Origin: Anaeramoeba flamelloides
Taxonomy: Eukaryota; Metamonada; Anaeramoebidae
NCBI GenBank assembly: GCA_027625915.1
Contig: JANTQA010000015.1
Location: 5,981,001-6,045,000 of the forward strand
DNA: 64,000 nt
Direction: 5' to 3'
Below are positions 33,201-44,504 of the stretch, in pieces; the stretch's first letter is position 1, and each line of letters begins with the position of its first letter. Made by a program: the position numbers and the translations under genes. The notes beneath the pieces were generated by a model. The model did not search any database and was not told the DNA's origin. It was given only the letters and a program-made list of their open reading frames with translations.

Positions 33201-34139
33201 CTCTTGTTAAAATCAGGTGTCTTATATATGGCTGGATCAAAAGAGTTTACATTTTCAGATGATACAAATTTCAATTCTACAAAATTTCAGAATCAATATA
33301 TTCTTGATTGTGGGCTTAGTGATGGTACTGGCTGCGTTTTAAATTCGGAGGGGAAATTTTATATTATACAAAAAAACAATATTTCTCAAATAATAGAAAT
33401 CGAATTATTTTCAAAAAATTTAAAACTATTTACTGGATACAAAAATGCATATTACTTATCATACCTTGATTCCCCCATTTCAAGAGACTTTTTCAAAATG
33501 TTTAAAGAAAAGCATTTTGTTGATTTTAAAATTGGTATATATGATTGCCATAAATTTATTATTAAAGTCCGAACAAATCAAAATGATGTTGAAAAAGTTA
33601 AAGAATACTTGGAAAGCAATTTTACAGAAAATGAAATTCTTAAATTCCTAAATTGGTGTTATTCAGATAAAAATTCAGAATCAGAAGTCTTTCAATCGTT
33701 TTGGAAACATTTTGGCAATATTGAATATTCAAAAAAGAGAATTGAAGATGTACTGTCCAATCTTTATCAAGACGAAGATTCAAAGGACTTTTCCTTAAAA
33801 ATACCTTACAATGACGAAGAGGATGAAGAGGGGGGTGAAGAGGACGAGGAAGAAATAAGGATACATCGGTTCGTATTACAAGCAAGGAGCGGCCTTTTTA
33901 GAGAAATGTTTACCAACGTCAAAAAGGAAACAAATAGCGTTACAGATTATTCTCAAAAATCAATTGAAACAATGGAACTGTTAACCAAATATTTTTACAC
34001 AGACAAAATAGAATTAACTGCGGACGACGACCCAGAAATGGTGTTGCAAGAATTATCCGACGCTAAAGAGTATTATCAACTCGATAGCTATTCTTCATTG
34101 CCCACAATTCTTCAAAAAATTAAACAATCTTACCTTTAA
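27209..34139 (+). CDS. RCC1-repeat and BTB-domain protein, two exons split by a 5.3-kb intron
   Basis: Exon 1 27209-27822, exon 2 33095-34139; 1659 nt in phase, 552 residues. The intron 27823-33094 has GTAAAT donor and TTTTAG acceptor; joining restores ICWGRNEYAQLGNGNKNN, a textbook RCC1 motif, across the junction, which is strong support. RCC1-type blades also show YSWGKDAFDYGCLGFG and YGWGNNNYGNLG. Residues from about 350 carry two BTB-like domains: a degenerate one (HFVDFKIGIYDCHKFIIKVR) and a better one (DFSLKI, acidic loop, IRIHRFVLQARSGLFREMF). A Glu/Asp-rich insert splits the second. RCC1-BTB proteins are thought to act as protein-interaction scaffolds, often as Cul3 adaptor candidates; the exact role here is unknown. 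The family is prominent in some amoeboid protists. The oversized intron is full of mobile elements. Confidence 0.88.
28101..28733. repeat. 176-bp near-perfect inverted repeat in intron
   Basis: Left arm 28101-28276 and right arm 28558-28733 are reverse complements with only a few differences (for example CACTAATACGTAACTTGGTG opposite CACCAAGTTACGTATTAGTG). The 281-bp loop is richer in G+C and contains a short duplication, AATTATATCTACCAGACACC and AAATTATATCTACCAAACACC. The transcript of the intron could form a long hairpin. No target duplication or coding found; it could be a foldback element or a recent inverted duplication. Confidence 0.85.
28785..29712. mobile_element. element F with long terminal inverted repeats, in intron
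   Basis: Left end TTAAGGGTATACCTTTCAAACG continues CATACATTACAGG, CATCCTTTTATTTTAGTT and GTCTTTTATCCAAAT; the right end, read inverted, gives CAAACGAATACTTCAGATAC, CATCCTTTTATTTTGGTT and GATCTTTTATCCAGAG. The inverted repeats are about 110-130 bp and imperfect. Interior is A/T-rich without a protein. The outer edge of the right repeat is next to, or cut by, the LINE at 29732. Confidence 0.55.
29732..31230 (+). mobile_element. 5'-truncated LINE (non-LTR retrotransposon) inside the RCC1-BTB intron
   Basis: Reverse transcriptase is encoded to 30769 with recognisable motifs: NQFGFKKKLDTRIAVLNL, IVTIDIQKCFDSI, GIGVYQGDPLSPLLF and AQMFADDLILL; then YLGIWLDKK. The upstream reverse transcriptase motifs and any endonuclease are absent. 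After the stop at 30769 a different frame (30786-30995) gives the usual zinc-knuckle end, YCEICKK..DHFLWNC, so the copy carries at least one frameshift. It ends in a poly(A) run (31215-31230). The insertion is bounded by the 16-bp direct repeat AACTTTCAATATTTTT at 29716-29731 and 31231-31246, the mark of target-primed insertion. Same strand as the host gene. Clade not determined. An ORF starting at TTG 29699 includes target sequence and is not a natural start. Confidence 0.88.
32112..32960 (-). repeat. repeat D, copy 4 (minus), split by MITE-M
   Basis: Reverse-oriented D sequence at 32112-32389 (with AACGAAACAAATTACTTATTT and AATAATCGATCGAAGATTTA) and about 32880-32960 (TATATTATTGTGATTCTTTG). 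MITE-M copy 4 lies exactly where the two parts would join. Another scrap of D in the same orientation lies at about 31745-31812 (ATTTTGGAGAGAGCAAAACA). Confidence 0.6.
32390..32879 (+). mobile_element. MITE family M, copy 4 (in intron, nested in repeat D)
   Basis: About 490 bp; left end TAGTAGGAAAAAAAATACCG then GACATGAAAATAATCCCTGA, right end GTCGGGTATTTTTTTCACGA. Same orientation as copies 1 and 2. It interrupts a minus-strand repeat D within the RCC1-BTB intron, about 215 bp before the splice acceptor. Confidence 0.78.
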
Positions 34140-34844
34140 TATTTTAAAACAAATCTTTTGATCTGAATCATTTTTTTTTATATTTAATTATTTATTTTAG
34201 AAGTTTTTGATTTTGGATTTTTTTGCTGTATTCTAAAATAATGCTTGAAGAAATTAAAATGTCTTTTTTTTATTTCTTACTTTTTTCTAAATATTATTTT
34301 ACAATTAACTTTTTATTTTATTTTTTTTTTTGGTAAAAAATTAATTTAATAAGGTCTTAAAAAATGAAAATTATTTTTAATAATAACAATTTGATTGATC
34401 AATATTTTTGTCATATTGAAAAAAATTCAATTAAACCAAGTTAAAAATTTCTAGATTTTATTCAAAAATTTGAATTAAAGAATTTAAAAAATTTTAAAAG
34501 TGATAATTTTTTTCCAATTGAAAATATTCAAAAATACTATTAAAAATTTAAATTATAAATCAGTTAAAGGATTTCAATATATAGATAATTCAAAATATAT
34601 AATTGATGATAACAATATCACTTATTTTGAGCAAACTGAAAATGAAAATTCTAAAAAATGTCTTATTACAAACATCTGATCAGATAACAAATAAGAATTA
34701 TTAACTTTTTTAAGAATAATATTGAATAAATCAAAAAATAACCAATTTTAGTTATTCATAAAATAGGAAACAAATGAGTAGTTTTAAATGTTAGTCTATT
34801 TAAATTAAATTAAGTTTACCAAGATTATTATTAAAAATGTTATA
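34140..34844. other. intergenic A/T-rich, 3' flank of RCC1-BTB gene
   Basis: No host gene seen. The right part (from about 34380) has interrupted protein-like frames and may be an upstream piece of the LINE copy that follows, but I cannot name a domain in it. Confidence 0.35.
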
Positions 34845-35470
34845 TAAACCAATTGAAATTTGTTGGGAATTTATTCATAAACTTTGATTGGACTTTCGAA
34901 AAAAATATGATACTCAAATTGCAGTCTTAAATTTCTTAAATACTTATAAATATATAAATAATTATTAATAAAATGAAAATGATAAAACTTATATTGTGAT
35001 GATTGATAGAGTTAAATATTTTGATTCAATCAAGTATAAAAATTATTAGAAAAACAATAAAAAAATTTATTTTAAATAAATCAAAAATTTTTATTAAAAT
35101 ATTAACATAGAGGTATTGGTATATTTCAAGGAGGGGTCCCTTCTCACAGTTTTATTTACTCTTGTTTCAAATTTTCTTTTAATAAAAATTATACCATTAA
35201 CAAATCAAAGAAAAATTGTTATAGATTATTTATACTAAATGAAAAAAAGCAAAAAAAAAATCAAATTTCAAAAATTAAATGCAATATATGTAATAAATTA
35301 TCCAATTTGGTTTGAAACTTAATAAAAATTAAACAGTTATCTCTAAATATTTCGAAAAGATTCAAAATTTATATATTTTTTTTGTTTAAATTTTCTTAAT
35401 CGTTTATTATTTGTATAAAAATCAAGAGCAATATCTGAATAAAAAATAATGAATTAATAAAAATTAACTT
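34845..35470 (+). mobile_element. decayed LINE fragment
   Basis: Homologous to the intronic LINE. Readable pieces include RKKYDTQIAVLNFLNTY (compare KKKLDTRIAVLNLLNEY), TYIVMIDRVKYFDSI (compare IYIVTIDIQKCFDSI), GIGIFQGG in place of GIGVYQGD, and a degraded YLIWFET region. Many stops and frame changes; older than the intronic copy. Ends not defined. Confidence 0.7.
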
Positions 35471-35521
35471 AATAATAGTTTTAAAAACTCATTTCTTTGA
35501 ATATTTTTGAGATTAAATCAA

Positions 35522-35522
35522 T

Positions 35523-35558
<36 letters not shown>
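35522..35558. repeat. (TA)n microsatellite
   Basis: About 18 uninterrupted TA dinucleotides. A similar AT tract lies at about 38612-38642. Confidence 0.9.
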
Positions 35559-35661
35559 GTTATATCTTTTTAATTCTTGAAAGAAAAACATTATTTGATT
35601 ATTATCATTTTCATTATTATCATAATCATCATCGAATTATTATTATTATTATAATAATTAT

Positions 35662-35863
35662 TACAGTCAGTTTCAAATTTAAGACACAAACTTTCAACTA
35701 AATTTAAGGCACAATAAAATCTTAAATTAAGGCACAAAATTTGGAATTTTAATTTTTACGTATATTATTTTCCTAGAATCTGAATGTTGTGCCTTAATTT
35801 AAGATTATTCTTGTGCCTGAAATTTCGTTGAAAGTTTGTGTCTTAGAGGTGGAACTGACTTTA
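35662..35863. mobile_element. MITE family B, copy 5
   Basis: About 202 bp foldback: starts TACAGTCAGTTTCAAATTTA, ends GGTGGAACTGACTTTA, with AAATTAAGGCACAAAATTT opposite GTTGTGCCTTAATTTAAG. It lies between trinucleotide-like ATT/TTA tracts. Confidence 0.8.
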
Positions 35864-36039
35864 TTCTTATTCTTATTCTTATTATTATTATAATAATTAT
35901 AATAATTATTATTGGAGAGAGTTCTAAAATTCTATCTTTTTTTGTTAATATTTCTAGAATTAAAAAAACTATTGAAAAACTTCTTTTTATTTCCTAAAAA
36001 TAGTTAAAAACTTGTATTTATCTTTTATTTAATTTGAGG

Positions 36040-37260
36040 AAAAAAAAAAACCTGAAAATTTATTGCTTCTATTATTATATTTTATAATTTTTAAATATTC
36101 TTAACCAATTCATCCATAACTATTTATTTTTAACTTTTCTCTAAAATTATTAGATCTACATTTAATAATTTTAAATTTTCTATTTCCCAATTGATATTTT
36201 AATCTTTTTTCGGGGAATTTTAATAGTTGTGATATATGATCAAACGCTAGTATATTTAATTTTTTTTTTTTGAGTTTATATCTTCTTTTGTAAATTGATT
36301 TTCTATCTTGGTCAAGTTTAGCTTCAGTTTTAGAAATTATTCTTGGAGAATGTGGATTAATGTTTAAAAAATTTACTAACTATTTTATTTATCCAAATAT
36401 CTAATAGATTCAAAATCTTTTTTGAGCTAGATTGAAAATAACTAATCTATAAAATAGTTGGCGAATACAGATTGATTCGAACATTTTTTGTTTTACTTAT
36501 TATTTTTTTTTAAATCATAATTTTAATTTTTTTAAAACTATCTTTTACATTTTTAATTTTTTTTTTTGTAAATTTTTCTCTTTTTTTAAAAAAAAATCCT
36601 AAATACTTTATCTTGGATAATTGATTCATTTTAAGAATCGTATCAATATTTGAATTCATTCCAAATTCTTGAATAACTTTATAAATTATTATTTTTTGTC
36701 AATTTCTGATAACACACGTTTCTTATCAAAATTAAGTCATCTGTAAACATTTGAATATTTTTATAGATGTTTCATTTTTTCATTTATAAAATGAAGAATA
36801 AAATCAAATAATAATAATGATAAATGATCTTATTTGATAAACCTCAAATGAAGTTTTTATATCGTAATATTTTTTTAGTGGCATTTTAATTTTTCATTTT
36901 TCATATATTTATTAAGAGTATTATAGGCAAAAATTTGATTAATCATATCAAGATATTTTTTTGATATCAATTTTAATAATATAAAATTCTTTATTTTTAT
37001 ACTCGTTTTTCAATTTTCCCAATTACAAAAAATAAAATTAACCACAGAAATTTCTTAATATAATTTTTTTTTGAAACCAAATTTAAAATCTAACATTATA
37101 ACTTCCAAGGGTATTCAATTACTTTATTAAACAGATTTCAAAAAAAATCTTGCTGTTGTGTTATTAAAAGAGATAATTCCACTTTTTTTAAAGAATTTTA
37201 TCATCTCCAACTTTATGTATAAATAAAATATTTCTTTCTTATAATAAAATATATTATTTT
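36040..37260 (-). mobile_element. decayed LINE copy, minus strand
   Basis: On the minus strand, from high to low coordinate, pieces align to the intronic LINE in order: NEYKNKEFYIIKIDI (about 37020-36957), a degraded VYQ region, MFTDDLILI (about 36753-36731, with T replacing A of the ADD box), FGMNSNID, and INPHSPRIISKTEAKLD (36360-36311). Numerous stops and indels. An open stretch at 37881-37663 may be its upstream part; the link is weak. Confidence 0.72.
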
Positions 37261-39098
37261 TTCAGTGGGATTATCAATTGAATAATAAAATATTTATTGA
37301 GTTCACTTAAAAAAAATAAATTATAAATATTTTTCTTTATTATTCTTACTTGAGTAAATTTTATACAATTGTATTTTATCAAAATCTTCCCCTGATTTAT
37401 TTTTTTGATATTTTTATAAATCATGAATATTTTCTAGAGAAAAGAAATCTTTTGTTTCAATAAATATTAATCGAAAAATTTCAAAGATCTTTAATATTGT
37501 ATAAATGGGTTATGAATCCATTTTAATTTATGAAATGGGATTTTGTTGGATTTTATATTAAAAATGGAGTAAAAGATCAAAAATAAATTTCTCTTTGCAT
37601 TACAAACAAGAAGATCCTATACAATTTGATACTGGATCAAAAAATAATGAATTCCGAATATTTCACAAATATTTGTAGCTTTTATTTTTCAAAATTGGAT
37701 ATTTTTCTTTGAGTTTCCTCATATTTGTTTTTAACAAGAAAGCTAGAAAAGAAAGTAGTCTAGATTTATTATCCTTTGTTTTATATATTAATTCCAAAGA
37801 TAGAAAATGAATTTGGTGATGAGAAGTAATAAAAACTTTAATATTGATATAAAAACTGTATTTAAAATTGAGAAATATCACATTTTAAATTTCTACTTAG
37901 CACAATTAAATCAAGATAATTTAATATTATTGACGTTAAATTTATTTTTATCTAATCTCTTTATAGTTGTTGTACAACTTTTTTTTAATATCACTCCACA
38001 AATTATACAAAATAAATTATTTTTCAAAAATTTTGAAATACTTTATGATTTGAATGGAGTTGTTTTGAGGGTTTATTCCCGTATTGTTATCAAAAATTTA
38101 TTTTCAAATTTTTGGATCAGAATCGTTTTTTCATAATTTTGCAAATTTGAGTTTTGCTTTTTCCAATTTTTTTTTTTCTTTTTTTGTTGTTACGATTTCT
38201 TTTTTAAATTTTATTTTATGTTTTTACCTTTTTTTTTTTTTTTTTTTTTTTGAAAAATTTTTCTTTTTCTTTTTTTTTTCCATACTTTGTTTTTTTTGCC
38301 AAAGATCATATGGAAAAAAAAAAAGATCTTCAAAAAGACAAATAAACATAAAGATAATTGAGGCCATGTAATGTCTTTTAAGATGAATTTAATTATTAGT
38401 AAAAAATCTTGTTGTTAACTTTTTTTCAATAAAAGTTCAGTAATAAAAAATCGGTAAAGCTCATTTTCAAAAATTGTGATTAACTTTTTTTTAAATTTTT
38501 GAGTTTTATTTTTTTTTTTAATTTTTAAAATATCAGGTTTTTATATGTTAATAAATGATTTAAAAGTAAATTACAAATCAGATTTAATTATTTGTTGTTC
38601 TTGAATACTAAAGGATATATATATATATATATATATATATATTTCAATTTATTATTTCAGGTGAGTCACAATTTTTGAAATGGTATTTTGTTAATTTTCA
38701 AAATTGGTATAAAAAAAAAAATGTAATGTAAAACGAAATTCTGATCAAGAATAAAGTAGTGATAAATTTCAAATCATGATATTTGTTTAAAATTCGTGAC
38801 TTCTGATTAAAAAGGGATAAACAGTTGAAAAAATTTAAGAAAATTTTGAATATTTTTGTAAAGAAGAAAAATTTTGGTTTGATCAAAAAAAAAGTTTTGA
38901 AAAACAATTTATTATAAATTAATTCGCCTAATCGTAATAAAATATTATATAAATATATTTGTATATATTAAAGAGTTTATAAAAAATTAATTTACAAACA
39001 ATTTATTAGTGAGTTATTTTTTTGATCAAAAAAAGGTAATCTAATAAAAAAATCCAAATGGATTAACTATTAAAACATAAGAATAATGAACTCTCATC
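37261..39098. other. A/T-rich region, possible LINE remnant, no host gene
   Basis: Contains open but low-complexity frames (37663-37881 minus, 37807-38371 plus) without protein-like composition that I can name. It includes an AT microsatellite (38612-38642) and long T runs (38230-38252). The right edge is the 3' flank of the CHD gene. Confidence 0.35.
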
Positions 39099-42000
39099 TT
39101 AATTATCAAAATCGGAATTAAATGCAAAATCAAAATCATTATTCATAAAATGAAGATTTGAATTATCTTGCGAATGAAGGCTTTGGTCCAATTGTTGAGA
39201 ATTAAAAAGTTTCTTCATTTTTGGAATTTCAGCAATTAAATATTTGATTCTTAGAATTAATTTGTCAAAGGAAATAAAAGAAAATTTTTCCTGAAAGTCC
39301 AAAGCACCTAATAACGGATGAAATGAATTCTCTAAATTGGTGCTGCTATTGCCATTCTGGCTTATTGTATTTTTCCAATTTAATTTTATATGATAAAAGG
39401 GAAAATTCTTGTCTTCGAGATATTTTTGAGGTGAAATAAATCCATGCAATGAAATTGCACGTAATAGCGCAAGATCATGCTCCCCATATATCCACCAGGA
39501 GGGCATAGTTGGGTGCTTTTTACAAAGCTTTGCATAATTTAATAAATTTTCGATGGGCAGTATTTCATGATTTATTTGTTTCATGATTTTAATGCATTCA
39601 AGTATCCTATTGGCGATTGGCAATTTCAATGGTATTGGGGGTCTTTTTAGCTTTAGATTCTTCATATTTAGATTATTGTTTTTATGGGCAAAATACTGAA
39701 TTGAAAAGTTACAAGAATAAATATATTCGTGATACAATTTTTTGATTTGTTCAATTGTTAATGATTTAAGATTGATTAAAGAATGTAATTTAATAAAATC
39801 TTCATTTCCGCTTTGATTAATTGGACAGCCCCATCTTGATAGAACTTTAAAAAAAATTAAATTTAATTGTTGATTCCATTTAATCGCATTACTACTATTC
39901 TGAACGTTATTTATATTTTTTTTCATCTGTATTGTATTTGCGTTATTATTTTCGGTATTGTTATTCTGATTTTTTCTTAATTTTTTTTTGGTTTGTGTTT
40001 TTAAATTGTTATTTTGTTTGATCCCTGGAGTGGTTTTTTCCTTTTTAATAGTTTCATTTTTTATTTTGATATTTTGATATTTCTGATCTGAGAAATAACT
40101 TTTTAAAATAGAAGAAAATCGTTTTTGTAATTTGTCATTTGATGGATAATATTTAATTTCTTGTTTTTGTAGATTTGAAATCTTTGAATTTGGAAATAAA
40201 TTTGATTGGGAATTTTGTTGATTGTTCTTTGCATTGAAACCATTTTGTTGATTATCTGATTTGTTATTATATTGACCAAAATTCCACATATCATTATTAT
40301 TATTATTATTATCGAATTGGCCATGCTTTCCAGTATTCGTTGTCTTTGATTTTTTATTTTTTTTATTTTTATTTGTGCTTTCTTTTATTTTTAACAGAGA
40401 AAAGCCAAGTAAAGGATCTTGATGTATACTTTCAAACTGATCAATGCCATGTTTTAAAACACCGTACAAGAGCATTCGGTCATTATACGAATTCCACCAT
40501 TTGGTCGGTAAAGATTTATTACTAATATTTGGCAATTCTAACCATTCATTGATTGATAGTATTATTTCATTATCTCTATTTTGATGATCGATTAAATTGA
40601 GGTCTATTTTTTCAAAATTTATCAAATTATTATTATCAATATTATTAGTTAATTGAAGAGTTTCCATTTTGTTGATCCCGATTTGGTTAAATTTTTCAAA
40701 AAAAATTCGAAAAATTCTCCGAAGAATTGCCAATTCTTCAAATTTGATTAACCAAGTTTGGAAATAACTTTCAATTTGTTTTAAAGTTTGAGAATTTAAT
40801 AAAGGTTCTGCATATAATAATTCTTGTAGATTCTGAGAAGCCTCGAAAGAAACAAATTTGGCCACTCTTTTTAATTCTTCATTTGAAACATTAACTTGGA
40901 AATATTGATTAATGCTATTAATGTTCTTTGGATCAAATTTATAATTTAGTATAACTTTTTTTTCTAATGAAAAATAATCAATTTTATTTTCATTTTTTAT
41001 ATCCTTTTTGTTTTTCAAATTATTGTTTTTTAGGATTCTGTCTTGCTCTTCTTTGACTAATTGCAATGCGATGCCATCACCAGCTTTTCTTCTTAATTTT
41101 CTTTTTAAAAATTTATTATTCATATTTTGCAAATTTTGTAATTTTAAATTATTTAAATGTTCGAATTTTTTTAATTTTTCTTGTTCTTTTCTTTCCCTTT
41201 TTTCTTTCAATTGCCTTTGAAATTCCACATTCCATTGATCCCATACGGGTAATTTATTTTTGCCAGCCCCCCTTTTGACAATTTGTTCCTTCATTTCTTG
41301 ATATAAGTCAATCAATAGGATTGGGTTATTTTTGACTAATTCAAAGCTTGATATTTTTGAAAGCAACAACCTTAAAATTGAAGTACAAAATCTTTTAATT
41401 TTCTCAATACTTAATCTTTTTAAGCTGGAAGCCCGTTTGATTAATTCATATCTACCCCCATAGCCATGAATTAATAAGCCTTGTTTAATTAGGCGGTCCT
41501 TCTCGGCGGAATACCACATTACAAGGTTTTTAAACCGATTTACTGGCTGTATTTTTAAATTGGGATCCAAATCCATCTCTGGGTCGGGATCAAAATTATT
41601 AATATAATAATCGTCATCTTCCTCATTTACCCTTCTTGAACTGATAATGGATTTTCTTAATTCCCTAGTGATCCTTCTTCTCCCGTTTCCAAATCTATTT
41701 GATAAATTCATTAAGCTTTCATTTTCAAAATTTCTATTATAATCCTCAGGCACTAATTTTTTCCAAAAATTTGGATCGTTGACATCTAAAGAAGTATCTG
41801 CGTCCTCGGATACAAATGTGGTTCGTGAAAAGGAAGATAATTTATTCTTTGAATTTGGCTCTTCTCCGTTGTGCTTTACTAAAGTGGTTCTTCTTTCTAA
41901 AATTTGATCAATATTTTCTTCACAAAATTTCTCCGAATCACCATTGTCATGAAATAAATCATAGGCACCATATTTTAATAATTTATTTATTTCTTGTGGG

Positions 42001-44472
42001 TTTAGTTGTTTATTATTTTCCATTACTTTTGATAGGGAATTTTCAATAGAATCATTCGTCACATTGGATCCACTTTTTGATGATATTGACGACGACGACG
42101 AGGATGAGGAGGAGGAGGAGGATGATAAAGAAGTAATGTTTGTTAATACTGCATGATCCAAACCTAATTTTTTAGATGCCTTATCAAACATTTTTCTTTC
42201 ATATGTATTTCTTGTAATTAATCTATAAACTTGAACTAATTTGGTTTGGCCAATCCTATGGCAACGGTCCATTGCCTGGATATCATTTTGAGGGTTCCAA
42301 TCGGAATCAAAGATGATAACAGTGTTTGCAGAAGTCAAATTAATACCCAAACCACCAGCCCGAGTACATAATAGAAAGGCAAATCTTTCATATTCTGGAT
42401 CCATAAATCGATCTATTGAATTTTGTCTTTTATTGCCTCTAATTGATCCATCAATTCTTTCATATTTATATTCTTTATAATGAAAATATTCCTCAATGAT
42501 ATCCAAAACTTTGACCATTTGAGAAAAAATCAATACCTTGGATCCTTTTTCTTTTAATTTTGGTAATAGTTTGTCTAATAATACAAATTTGCCAGAATTC
42601 ATTATCAATGCCTTCATCTTGTCGTCCTTATTTATTAATTTGCGAGTGGCAAACTCTTCTGCACCTTGGATTAAATATGGGTGATTACAGATTTTTCTTA
42701 ATTCCATAACGATGTTTACCAACCTTGGGATTTTCCCCTGTTGGCTACCTTGTGATAAAAATTTCACATTCCTTTTCAAGACAGCTCGATAATATTGCTT
42801 TTGGAATTTTGTTAATTCTACCTCAATAATGGTTTCCTCCTTGGGTGCAATCGATTCTTCAACATCTTCTTTTAATCTTCTTAATAAATGCGGCTTTAAA
42901 ATTTCATGCAATTTCTCGACCTGCTTGGAATCCTTCATATCTCCAAATTGCTTTATAAATCCTTCTCGATCACAAAATTTAATTGGTTCAAGGAAGTGTA
43001 ATAATGCCCATAATTCCGCAATGTTATTTTGTAGTGGGGTTCCAGTCAATAGTAAAATGTGTTCAGATTGCAATTGAAATAATTCTAAATAAGTTTTGGC
43101 CTGGTAGTTTTTTAATTTATGACCCTCATCAATCACCATATATTCCCAATCAATTGTTGAAATGATGTGTTTATCAGCTACAGCCATTTCATATGTTGTA
43201 ATTAAAACATCAAATTTAAATAATTTCTTAAGAAAATAGTTTTCATCATTTTGATTTTGATTTTGGTTTTGGTTTTGGTTTTGAATTTGATTTCGATTTT
43301 GATTATTAATATTTTCTAGAGTGCTTTTTTCAGAATAGGGTCTTTCGTAATTTTTATAAAAAAATTCCTTTTCTCTAATAATTTTTCTAGATTGAGGTTT
43401 ACCATGATATGTTAAACAATTCATTTTTTTTGACCAATTGCTAAATTCTCTTTTCCAATTATGTAAAGTGGATAAAGGTACAATGACGATAAATGGGCCA
43501 CATATTAATTGTTCATTAAATAAATATTCCAAAATTGCGATTGTTTGTATTGATTTACCTAATCCCATTTGATCTGCTAAAATCCCATTCCGTTTTTTAT
43601 GCCAATTGAACGATAGCCAATTTAATCCTTCAATCTGATAGCTTCTTAGCTGGTGTCCCTGTTTATAAATTGGAGACTCTTTTTTTTTTTCCCATTTTTT
43701 TAAAAATGTGGTTGAATTGGAAGATGTTTGCAAATTTAAATTATAATTTTTTTGATAATTAGTTAATTTTTCCTTTAAGCAATTTTCTCTTAAACAAAAA
43801 TCAATAATATATTTTTGATCATTAATGATATCTTCATCTTCCCATGTAGAATCCTTATAAGAAAGTGTCTCCCATTTAACTAAATATCGCCTTCTAACTT
43901 TTGGTAATAAATTTAAATCTTTTTTTTCTCTATTACTGTCCTCTTTGTTAATTTTTAAATTTCGAACAAAAATTGGGCTATTATTATTATTACTATTATT
44001 ATTATTGTAATTATTATTATTAGTAGTAGTACTATTATTCTTGTTGTTGTTATTGTTGGAGCTGTTGTTAAAATTTTTAAAATAATCATCAACTTCTGGA
44101 TATAATTTTAAATCTTCGTTTCGAGTTCGATTAATAATTTTCCATTTAATTTTGTTTGTGATCTCATCTTCATATGGTTCCAGTTCAACCATTTCAATAA
44201 TTCTTTCAACTTCTAACACATCAGGATTAAATGGTTCTTTCTTTTTCTCTTCAGTCATTTGTGGAAAAATTTTCTCATTGAATTTATTTATTCTAGATTT
44301 ACCCATATGCTGTTTCAATAATTCGGTTTCAGTTACCCATTCAACATGGAGATAAGCCATTCCTTTCCATTTTACTAAATATTCAGTTTCTTGTAGAATT
44401 TCATTATTTTGGGGATCTTTTTCAATTCCGCTTTCTTTTTCTTTTTCTTTTTCTTTTTCGTTTTCGTTTTCT

Positions 44473-44504
<32 letters not shown>

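Noticed and set aside
37807-38371. Two overlapping hydrophobic plus-strand frames
   Set aside because: They start at TTG or in low-complexity sequence, are Phe-rich from T runs, and lack any domain.
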